A stretch of DNA of 64,000 nt. Source: Periplaneta americana. Its lineage: Eukaryota; Arthropoda; Insecta; Blattodea; Blattidae. Location: contig NC_091124.1 in NCBI RefSeq assembly GCF_040183065.1, positions 62,566,501 through 62,630,500 on the forward strand, in the 5' to 3' direction. Position 1 is the stretch's first letter. The number at the start of each line of letters is the position of its first letter. A program made the translations under genes and the position numbers. The notes below the pieces were generated by a model, which was not told the origin of the DNA, ran no database searches, and saw only the letters and a program-made list of their open reading frames with translations. Shown here piece after piece: positions 20,392 through 30,073 of the stretch.

Positions 20392-21105
20392 GCTTTATTT
20401 AACCTGGCAGAATTAAGGCCTTCTCTTACACTCAACCAGGATTAAAACTTGCTTACACAGTTGATCATAAAACTTGATCAGAATTAAGTAATTACATAAT
20501 GAGATCAAAAGAGGTGTTACATAAAATTTACCTCATAAAATAAAAATAAACATAGTGAAATACATATTAATTTGTTAGAATCAAATGCGAATCACATAAA
20601 AACAGAAGCCGATAATTCAATAAAAAAAGAAAAATGTACACAGTAAAAATAAAAATTAACACATTAGTATACATATTAGTATTAGATTACAATTAAATAG
20701 GATTTACATAATTAAATCAGAAACCGACAATTGAATGAAATGTACACAAAAAATAGACTAATAATAAAAAACAACAACACAGTGGGATACATATTGGCGT
20801 TAAGTGATAAATAAACACGATTTAGATAATAAAAATAAGAAAAAATAAATAATAAATACAGTGGAACACATTTGCAACACGTTAGGTCTGGCAACTCATC
20901 ATAAGATACTTTTCTAATTTACATTTAAAGGAAATTAAAGTTCGGCAGCCCTTGACTTCAGGCAGCAGAGAATTCCAGTGACGAGAAGTAGCAACAGTGA
21001 AAGACGAAGAATAGAGAGATGATGTGTGCAGTGGTATTTCTAGCGCGTTGTCATATTGTGACCGAGTATTTAAGTTATGATACTGAGAAAGACTGTGGAA
21101 TCGGA
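20391..21105 (-). pseudogene. 5'-truncated non-LTR retrotransposon (CR1/Jockey-like) 3' end
   Basis: The minus strand encodes 'LYSSSFTVATSRHWNSLLPE' then 'VKGCRTLISFKCKLEKYLM'. This is the typical C-terminal end of CR1/Jockey-group ORF2 (S.T...WN.LP..V......F...L..Y). The same block occurs in the LINE at 52-54.4 kb. An AT-rich 3' UTR and an ATT microsatellite follow. 5' truncation is usual for LINE copies. Confidence 0.7.
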
Positions 21106-21603
21106 CATTAAATATCTAGTACCAAGAAATATCGTATATATGCGAATACTCTGCACATATTTTTTTTGCAGAATTTAACAAAGAAAAACTGGGGTGTGCG
21201 CATTATTTGAAGTAAAGTTGTGTTTGCCTCAAACACTTTTTTTTTATTTTCTCTCCTAAAATTAGGGTGCATGGATTATTTGATGGCGTGGAGTATTCAC
21301 ATATATTCAGTATCTGTCCATCCATTCACATGACTTTACAATGCTGTAACATTTCTTTTGTCCCATTTATTGCTCTATTGCACTTCTTCATTCGTCATTA
21401 CACTTCCTTCTCGTGTTTTACTTTAGAAATCACTTTCATCCAAACAATTTTCGATCTTCAGCTCATTTTTCCTAGTTGGAATCTATGAAAGTATTTTCTT
21501 CAAAAGTCTTTCTTCCAGAATACTTCTCACAAGCTTAGCTTAACAAAATTTAATTACTTTCATATTTCCCTTAATTACATTATTCTATACTCTGTCTTTT
21601 ATA
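21106..21603. other. Intergenic, nothing recognised
   Basis: T-rich sequence with no supported gene or element. Confidence 0.35.
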
Positions 21604-22145
21604 AATTGAAGGGTTCAGAGCCATAGTGGGTCAAGCACCATTTATTAAAAACGGAGAAAGTAGAGTTAAGGTTAACCCTTTGTTGCCGGACATAAGAAAA
21701 AAATTAAAATAAATCCGTTTTCTTTAGTGAATGTTGTTAGAATATGAATTCAAAACATACAGTAATTTTTTCAGAAATTTTTTATTTTTATTTATTTTTT
21801 ATTTTTTTATTTTAAAAAAGGTCGTATTTCTATGTATGGTACTGTCAGTATCCTTGATGGATTTTATTTATCAGGTTGCACGTAATTTCTGGCGGTTTAT
21901 TATTCTTCCAGGTCTTCCAATATGCAAAATAAATCACGGTACTTCTAAGTACCGTCAGGCAACTAAGGGTTAAGTGAATACCATAGTTTAATGAAGATTG
22001 ACATATCATTTAGTTTGAATGTGTGTACTTTATATTACTTGCTATATGTTTCCATTGAATTATGGCGATAACTTCATTTTAACCCTTGTTTTCTACAGTT
22101 TTAGTAAATGGTGCTTGGCCCACTATGGTTCTGAACCCTTCAATT
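21604..22145. mobile_element. Fold-back MITE with long inverted arms
   Basis: The arms begin AATTGAAGGGTTCAGAGCCA on the left and, from the right, AATTGAAGGGTTCAGAACCA. They stay similar for at least 45 bp ('atagtggg', 'caagcaccattta'). No coding is seen. A second small element is nested inside (21676-21969). Confidence 0.7.
21676..21969. mobile_element. piggyBac-type MITE nested in the fold-back element
   Basis: 294 bp between TTAA at 21672-21675 and TTAA at 21970-21973. Ends are CCCTTTGTTGCCGGAC and, from the right, CCCTTAGTTGCCTGAC. TTAA duplication plus ends starting CCCT is the piggyBac signature. There is no transposase, so it would depend on one elsewhere. Confidence 0.75.
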
Positions 22146-23390
22146 CTTGCAGAGTAACTCCAAAACACTATTTTCCATTAACTTCTTTTTTAATCCCTAA
22201 ATATTTGTGTCCATTTGCAGCACTTAGGGAGGCATCAAGAAAAGAAAACTACAGTCACTGCTTTAAATTGTATTAATATTTTCAGTTCCAGAACTGATGT
22301 ATATTATTAATAAAAACATATACTGGTAATTACAATTTTCTTTTATTTCAAATTGATACAGACTATTGTATAGGAACATCACCTTTCTTAATGGAAATCT
22401 CGCCTCATATTTTGAATTCCATGTTATATTAGGTTCATATTTTTTGTGGTTTTCAACATTCACATAATGTAACAGAATATTTCCTTATAGGGTTACCAGA
22501 TACTCATGAATGAAAATAGGACAAATTGGTTAAAAAAGTAAAGGATATAAAATTTTGTACAGATCATATATGTTATAATTTTTTAGATTAACATGACCAC
22601 TTTAAGCTGAAAAATTGTCATTGCTCATTTTATGTAGGCTTATACAGAAAAATTATCTGGACAGTAAAAGAAAATCATTATAAAAGTTAACACAAAAATC
22701 AATACAATTACAGTTCAGTATAGTATCTTTTAGTGCCAGCACTATATATAGGAGCATGCGTGAAAAATGCCAAGCTATTCTTTACCAACTTTACATGTAA
22801 TTAGAAAAACTAAATACAGTCGTCATATATTTGCAAACAGATGACTGAAAAAATTATGAGGTATTCACTATACTTGAAGGAATAATTTCATATATTCAGT
22901 TTCATTCATGCAGATTTTCAGATGAAAAAAATTGAAATTGTTGCTGATATCAACTCTGCAATAAAAGGATTAATCGAATAGCATGAAGTCAAAAGTGCGT
23001 AACCCACAATTGAAAATCACTGCTAAATTGTTAAAAGTGTTTCTAAATTTTGAAGGTATTGTTGAAGTCAGTCAATCTCTGAATAATATGTATGGACAAA
23101 AACTAAAGTTTTATTTGCAGTTCAGAAATATGTTTTGAAATATTTTTATTGAAAATAAGATGTTTAGGACTTTTCCATAAAAATTAGAACATTTAACAAA
23201 TTTTCGAAAATGTATGAATGACAGGACAGACCTTCAAAATACGGACATGTCTTGCTAAATACAGTTGTCTGCTAACCCTATACATAATGCAGTACATATT
23301 AAATTAAACATTGGTGGTGTTGCTTTACTACAGTTTAACCTCCATTCCTTTTAATCCTGAAAGATAAGTTGCTATATTAGAGATGGTAAT
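22146..23390. other. Intergenic, nothing recognised
   Basis: AT-rich, no exon or element recognised. Short ORFs lack coding character. Confidence 0.35.
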
Positions 23391-23561
23391 ACCACAGTCT
23401 AGTATATACAGTCACGAAGCTCAATACGTAGTAAATATGCATCCATAGATAGTTGCTAACTGCTAGGATCACTACTATCGCCTCATTACAGACAATGCAA
23501 AATAGTACTGGCACAGTCTATTGTTCCTAGCACCCTCACAACTCAAGCTTCGTGACTGTGG
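23391..23561. mobile_element. Short MITE, copy 2
   Basis: Same family as 12104-12253: CCACAGTCTAGTATATACAG at the left and an inverted GACTGTGG end. It is flanked by TAATA on both sides, a perfect 5-bp duplication. Confidence 0.72.
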
Positions 23562-23639
23562 TAATACTTTGAAGACTATAGTAATAAAAACAATTGAGAC
23601 ACGAGAGTAAGTCAATAAATAAGTCTCAAAATGGGATAG

Positions 23640-24360
23640 GTACAATAGTACTCAAAGTAACTACCTGAAATTTATTTCACTTTTCAACATATTCAGTCTG
23701 TACATTCAGGCACTTATCCCATCTGTTTATAAGTCCTTGAAAGCCAGCAGCAAATAAGTCTTTTGGCTGCTGTCACAGCCAACAAGTGACCTCTTGAGCT
23801 ACAGAATCATCATTTTCAAAATACTGGCCACCCAGATGATTCTTTCAGGGACCTAAACAGATGAAAATCACTGCGGTTAAGTCAGAACTGTACAGTGGAT
23901 GTTCAAAGTGTTCCCAGTGAAATGTTCGCAACAGCTCCTGAGTTTGTCTGGCTGTGTGCAGGTGGGCATTGTCATGCAGAAGAATCATGCCCGCTGTCAG
24001 GAGTCCAGATCATTTGTGACGAATGACCTGTCACAGTTCTCGCAAAGTGGTGCAGTATGACGGGGCATTCATAGTCTGACCATGAGGCTGAAATTTCAGC
24101 AGTATCATGTCTTGCGTGTCCCAAAACACAGTCTTGTAGGCTGATGGAATCGTCTTGAACTTTTTTTTGGATGCAGAGGCGGGATACACAGCTTTCTGTG
24201 ATAGACAATTCTTATCATACATGGGACGCATTTCGCGATGCACTTCTGTAGACAGTCCATTGGTCCATAAAAACCGCACAACTGCACGCTGTCCTTGTAT
24301 ACAGCACACCTGCTGTCTTGCACTGGCTGTCACTGACTGACCATGGGCCACAGATGCCAT
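23640..24360 (-). pseudogene. mariner-like transposase, internally deleted
   Basis: The minus strand starts (24360) with 'AVVRFLWTNGLSTEVHREMR', an N-terminal motif of this insect mariner-like family. After 'LSQKAVY' it jumps to the central/late part: 'KTVFWDTQDMILLKFQPHGQ', a broken 'LLHDNAHLHTARQTQELL' with its Asp intact, then 'EHPLYSSDLTAVIF' and '…QGLINRWDKCLNVQTEYVEK' with a stop near 23660. The first catalytic Asp region is absent, so a central deletion fused the two ends. Frame changes and stops add to the decay. Confidence 0.72.
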
Positions 24361-24639
24361 ACAGCCTACTGTCTAGCATACATATGCTGCTATCTGGTGG
24401 CTACGGATTACAGAACATGTCCATGGAATGAACAAAGAAAGAACAGCTTGACAAGTGATTATGTACAAACCAATGCTGATGTAGAAAGGACGTGGAGCTC
24501 CAGGTCCTGTGGTTACTTGTCTGAATATGGTTTCTCGGGACTGAGTCAGGATGGCCCACATGTCAGGATCAGACTCATGAATGTCATCCAGGTCACCTGT
24601 TGGAATTGGACAATCACAGCATATATAGGTCGTACAGTG

Positions 24640-24770
24640 GTTCAAGTGCAAGGATCCGTCACAGGTTCTTTGTCCATTACAGATTTCATTATGACTTGGC
24701 TGGAGATCGAACCCGGGCCACCAGAATGAAAGACGAGCATGAGCAACAGACGTGATATGCACAAATGACA
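24640..24770 (-). mobile_element. Possible tRNA-derived SINE head
   Basis: The reverse complement holds a perfect B-box-like GGTTCGATCTCC (24713-24702) after 'ggcccg', and an A-box-like segment upstream. No cloverleaf forms, so it is not a tRNA gene. The 3' boundary is unknown. Confidence 0.4.
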
Positions 24771-24821
24771 GGTAGGCCTATTTTAATCAGTTTTCATAGT
24801 ATATAAAAGGGTCGGCACTCA

Positions 24822-24866
24822 AGAAGAAAAAGAAGAAGAAGAAGAAGAAGAAGAAGAAGAAGAAGC
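24822..24866. repeat. (GAA)n microsatellite
   Basis: About 15 AAG/GAA units, strongly purine-biased on the + strand. Confidence 0.95.
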
Positions 24867-26699
24867 AGCGTGAAATCTAGAGCGTTTGTTCAGGCCTTGG
24901 ATATCTAAGAGGCAATGGCGGTGTGTAATCTGAGGTGTCGAATGATGTCGAATCGGATCGAATGGTTCGAATGGGAACAGTGGGAACCGTGTGGACAGTG
25001 GATGCGAGTGGTTAGCGTAGTGGAATGGGTCGCCTACTGTTGTGAAAAATGTTTTTAAAGTTGTAAATAGTGCGTATAATCACCAGTAAGAAGGCGTGAA
25101 TGGAGATTGATTAATGTAATAAACAATCAAGTACGTACGAATGACATTTTTGCTTAGTATAATTAAAGACCTACCATACATGTTATGCAGTTGTCATAGT
25201 CTTATACAGCATTGCAGCTTGTAGTGTTGGATATCATATTATACATTAGAAGTAACTATGAATTGCTTTTAATGCATGTAAAGCGAAAATATAAACGTCA
25301 TAAACACAAACAAGACATAAACGAATTGGTATGCTTATAATATAATAATATAGGCTATATTATTATGAATAAACGTTTCTCGCAGGTATTTTCGTGACAG
25401 CTAATCACCTGAGGTTTAGTGAGTGATTCAATTTGATTGAAAGTTTGACTATGTTTACGATTATTTACCATTGCTGAATTGGAGAATATTATTTTATATT
25501 GTCAGAGATATATGACAAATAATAAAATTAGTACCCAATTTTGGTGTATAGAAAAATCTGTTGCTGTGAAGGAAAGAGGACTATTAAACTTACCTTTATA
25601 TATGCAAGGTATTTTATAATAGGCCTATTTGAGCCCGAATTAAGTGAGGTATGATAATAAATTTAGTTAATAATAGATCACAGTAAATTAGTAAGTTTAC
25701 AGCAATGAGCAGATTATATCATACATAAGCCACTTACTTTTTCTTTGCAAATTTACATTTGGATCATTAGGAAAATTATGATTTTTTTTATGTTCTTAAA
25801 AATTAATGGGTAAAATATAGCAGGCCTTCATCGTATTAAGCCCGAAATGTGTGTTAAATATGTAAGTTGCCTATTTTTCTTTTTTCAGTAGGCTACTTTT
25901 GAGCTATTAAGAAAATTGTGGTGTTTAGGACCTACTTACTCTTCGTGTCTTTTAAAATCAAAAGAAATAACTTTCGTAGGAAGGGAACTAGGAAACAGCG
26001 CTAGTTTAACCGAAATAATTTAATGAAGCTTAGATTTTCATGACAATTTCAAATCCTTCCAATATCAAGAACTAGTGACACATGTTGTCTACTGTTGCGG
26101 AATGGAATGAATGTGACAACATTCATCATCATATGAAAACGTGTTTCATGATTCGTGCTGTAAGCATACCGGTACTAATTTTAATAGGCTATTTCTTTTT
26201 AAGTTAATATTGATGTTATACAGGAATAAATTCTACAGACTCAAGCTTAAATGTACTTGTAGGCCTACTCATTTGACAAGGGAATGTATTTTGGCAGCTT
26301 TTAAACTTTTGGTTCCTTATTGGTACCGTAGTGAAGACAGTTCAGTTGTGTTAATAAGTTATGAAGGGGAATGAAAATTAAAATCTTATTGCATGAATTC
26401 TGGCCATATTGTGTCTTTTAATATTTCCTCTCTCAGTCCTAATCTGGTAGTGACTGGATCCTAGATTCCCTGGTTTAAGTTAAGCTGGAGATGATAGATT
26501 TATAAGGGAGATAAAATTACGTGAAAAGAAACCTGTCTCTTAATGAGAAGGCTGCAAGCAAAATTTACTTCCCATTCCTTATCCATGTTAAAATTAAATT
26601 CTAAAAGCAGGACTGTGAATCTGTATGGGTGACTACGTTTTGATGGATGTTTCTCCATCTTCTCTGTTAACACTTGAGAGATAGATTGACTTTATCATC
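24867..26699. other. Intergenic or 5' region of TTLL5
   Basis: The first 190 bp (24870-25060) are richer in GC and CpG than their surroundings and hold a 47-codon ORF (24915-25058) that I do not recognise. The rest is AT-rich without recognised features. A role as promoter or 5' UTR exon of TTLL5 is conceivable but unproven. Confidence 0.3.
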
Positions 26700-26970
26700 A
26701 ACACTTCATTGTGGTCATGTTAACAATGAGGCCTCCCCGATCTCCAGATTTCAATTCGGCCGACTTTTGGTTGTGGGATTACCTTAAAGAACGAGTTTTT
26801 CTGACACATCCAACAACCCTACTGCAACTGAAAGATGCCATCTCGCAAGAAATTGCCAATATTCCAAGACATTATCTGCAAAATGCTGTGCATGGTGTCG
26901 CAGACAGAATGTTGTACGTTGAACAAGAAATGGAAGACATCTTCCCAATGTTTTGTAAATCCCGTTGTTT
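26700..26970 (+). pseudogene. Transposase fragment (Tc/mariner-type DDE, C-terminal)
   Basis: 'PPRSPDFNSADFWLWDYLKE' is the conserved block containing the third catalytic Asp of a widespread insect transposase family. It is followed by 'HPTTLLQLKDAISQEIANIP' and 'YVEQEMEDIFP'. The N-terminal and middle parts are not recognisable upstream. Confidence 0.7.
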
Positions 26971-27420
26971 GCCCAACACTGTGATGTTTTTATTTTTCCT
27001 CTATCTCAAATATTATAATATTTATAGCGGTTTAATGTTTGAACTGACTTTTGAAATACCCTATACTTTGCAGTACAAAACATATGAACATATGATAATA
27101 GGGTGGGGAAGTATTAAAGCATATAGATATTCTTTTTAAAGCAGCTATGTATATATTATGATACATAAAAAAAAGCTCTAAATCTTAAGAAAATACCTGT
27201 TGTCACTTCAACTTGGTATTTCACTCCTCTAAAGTTATGACAGGAAAATCCAAAGTGACACTACGATACTACTCTCAGCAAAATGTCGGTATGCATCCAC
27301 CCAAAGGACCCTGTATAGTGAGATCTCACCTGAGTTAAAAAAGAATTGCCGGTATTAAATTCAGCTGAAAGTTCAACGGTTTATAGTACATTTTGAAAGA
27401 TACCGGTAATTTCTTTGTAG

Positions 27421-27561
27421 GACCACTAACATAGCTCAGGTGGTAGTGCTTTTGTGTATTGAACCGAGGCTGTGCTTGGGAGTGGATTCCATTTCCTCTT
27501 GGGCTGATTACCTATTTGGTTTTTTAGAAGCTTTTTTCCAACTGTAAGGGTATTGCCAGCC
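27421..27561 (+). mobile_element. tRNA-derived SINE, truncated copy
   Basis: 'tagctcaggtggtagtgc' is an A-box-like start. A degenerate B-box segment follows, then SINE body words 'gggctgattacctattt' and 'caactgtaagggtattgcca'. It ends abruptly where the next tRNA-like unit starts. Confidence 0.55.
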
Positions 27562-27740
27562 ATCTTGGTAGCTCAGTTGCAGAGTACTTACTTAAAATGG
27601 CTGCAGACCCGGGTTCGAATCCTGGTAATGACTGAGTCATATTTATGGTCGACAAAATCAAGGTTCCTGAGGTTTTTTTTGGAGGGAATTCTCCCTTTTT
27701 CTTCCAACATTTCACTGTCACTCTGCATTTCAGTATTCAT
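27562..27740 (+). mobile_element. Second tRNA-like SINE abutting the first
   Basis: A-box-like TGGTAGCTCAGTTGC (27566-27580) and a perfect B box GGTTCGAATCC (27612-27622) with spacing like a tRNA. The flanks do not pair as an acceptor stem. The 3' limit is approximate. Confidence 0.6.
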
Positions 27741-27877
27741 TGTCATCATTTCAATAGTATTCATCCAAGATGGTGTGGTGTGATGTAGTGGGCTATTGTG
27801 ACTGTTTTACAGATGGCATCAGTGAGGAGGTTTAGACTCCACGGAATCTTAAGATATGCAGGCTGAATCAACAGATT

Positions 27878-28114
27878 GATGGCCCAGAACCGGACTGTTC
27901 CAAGTCCATTTTACTATTTTTTTTTTTTCAGGAGAGCTATTTTAAGCTCCTGACATTCAAAGCTTCATGAAAAAATTTGAAATAGCTTCATAGCAACCTT
28001 ATGGAGAGGAATATTTACAATTTTGTTTGATTCATAAAAAACTAGAACACAATGAAATACATGATTTCTTTCTTATAAAAAGTTGGACTTAGAACAGTCT
28101 GGTTCTCAGCCATC
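27878..28114. mobile_element. Small fold-back repeat (MITE-like), 237 bp
   Basis: Inverted arms GATGGCCCAGAACCGGACTG and, from the right, GATGGCTGAGAACCAGACTG, both continuing 'TTC.AAGTCCA'. No target duplication is clear. Confidence 0.55.
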
Positions 28115-29887
28115 GAGATGGCAACACAGAGCTGTTCTGACTTAAAAAGCATTGCCAATGCAAGGGCATTAACAAAGAACAATGCTAGACGCTGAAGTGA
28201 TATCATTTCGGCCCCATCTATACCATAGGAAAAAAAGCGAATATTAGGTAATCACATAAAAAATTCACGTATTCATGTCACTGTATACCATCTCGCTATT
28301 ATCAACACCATCCATACTAGATAACCTTTCAATCAAAGCATTGTTAAAGTAGCAACTACTAAAAAATTCTTTGTATCCATTAATTGAAGTTGTATTTACA
28401 TAAGATGGTATTGTAGAGTGTTCATAATTGATCTATCCATCCACTGCTGCAAAAGAAGTCTACAATAATCTTTGCAGTAATTTCTGACCCATTTTCTTTC
28501 TCCATTCAACCATTTCCAAGGATTTTTCTTCAAATTGTACATTTATGAACCATTCTAGTAACAAGCCGAAATTATTTTTCTGCGGTTTTCTCTCTATTTG
28601 TTGATTTTTATTTTCTTACCACTTTCTAGGAATTTGTTCCTTAGACTTCAACATTGAATTGATTTCAGTTTTGCAGAATTGAATATTACGAAAGTTTTTC
28701 TTCTGACAGTCTCTTTTCACTTTTCTGAATAATTTTCACACGATTTTTCAAACTCAGAATGCTTTTCTTCGTCTTACTGAATGTTGTGAGTGCAATGTTA
28801 CATAAACTATGATCTCAACACTAAATGTAGGCCTACTGTATGAAAAGTGTTTTGTTGTGGAAGAGTTAATTTGAAACATACACTTACGGTCTTAAAAACT
28901 CTGGGGGAAAAATTAGGTACCGGTATGGTACGAGCAGTTGCTGTGTAAGATTATGTCATTAACTTAATCATTACAGAAAATCAGGTTCCCAATGCCACTT
29001 TAAGACACTTTGTGAATATGACTTGCATGTCAATAGTGTAAGGTCAAATGCACTTATACAGTGCTTTGCGAAAAAATGTCAATTCCTAAAATCAATGAAA
29101 AATGTAGTTTTCGAGAAATAGAAGGAAACTAGAAAGATTAGTTTTGAAGAGAGGTGGAACAGAGGCATTCTGAGTGTTGAAAGCTATTCCAGGAAAATTT
29201 TACCTTTAGAAAGGAAGATGGTTGCTAAATCTGACTGTTAAAAAAGTTTTGCCGCAATTAGCCTACAGTGTATTTTACATGAAATTGTCCATTCCTATTG
29301 TGGAGTAATTGTAATGTTAAAAACTCGTTCACATAAATTGGGAGGATCCGAAATTCTCCAAATTCGGTGTTTGTGAGCAACTTGGTTTTATTTAGAATTT
29401 GAAGAAATCGATGAGAATAAGACATTAGGGATTTGTTACTGGAGACTTACTTTGCAGTCAAGAAAAATTTATTGATAATGTACTGAAATAGGAATATAGT
29501 TTTAATAGAACAGAATTAAATTAATGCCTTTAAGACATTTAGATTTTAGTGAATAAAGTTTATTTTTAAGCGAAGGAAAATATTGCAGTGATGGTTCTCC
29601 ATTTCTCGTTGCATAGGGAAAATAGTTTGAAGTTATCAATGTGCTCTTTGTCTGCCAGACTATGTGCCTGTCTCCCTACCTACTTATCTACAAATGAATA
29701 GAGATCTGTTTTTTAATTTTGAATTATTTGTGTTACTTATCTACAAATTAATAGAGATCCGTTAAGCTATTTAATTTTGTATTGCTTATAATAAGTGTAC
29801 GTAATATTTAATGTGTTCTTTTAGCTTTCGTAGTAGGCACATACAAGAGATGAAACTCAAATTAAGTAAGTGTAATTTATTTTCTAG
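28115..29887. other. Region upstream of the first recognised TTLL5 exon
   Basis: AT-rich, nothing recognised. It may hold the TTLL5 promoter, 5' UTR or an intron. Confidence 0.35.
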
Positions 29888-30073
29888 TTCAGAAATTATG
29901 GACACCTCCATGCTGAGAAGATCTCATTCGGTTGAAGAAGAAGCTGAACTTCAGAAGGACAGTGATAGTGATGATGGGATTCTGAGTAAGATTATAAGCT
30001 CAACAGAAAAAGTTCGAGACCTGAAACTCAAAGACCTTCCATTAGTTCATCAAACGAAAAAGAAGTCTGAAAA
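29888..30073 (+). CDS. TTLL5: TTLL5 first recognised exon (start codon ATG 29898)
   Basis: Acceptor 'ttttctag' at 29887, donor 'gtaagt' at 30074. From ATG 29898 it reads 'MDTSMLRRSHSVEEEAELQK', acidic and Ser-rich. The end leaves two bases (AA) that join T of the next exon to give Asn. An upstream non-coding exon is implied by the acceptor. The frame is also open from the exon start, so a start farther upstream cannot be excluded. Confidence 0.72.

Noticed and set aside
27562-27632. tRNA gene (A box and perfect B box)
   Set aside because: No acceptor-stem pairing or plausible anticodon arm. The same applies to the heads at 34.2-34.5, 36.3, 46.2, 58.5 and 62.4 kb, which are SINEs.
29811-29887. 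Upstream extension of the first TTLL5 exon from an alternative start at 29811
   Set aside because: This stretch holds the acceptor site and intron-like sequence; ATG 29898 inside the exon is a better start.
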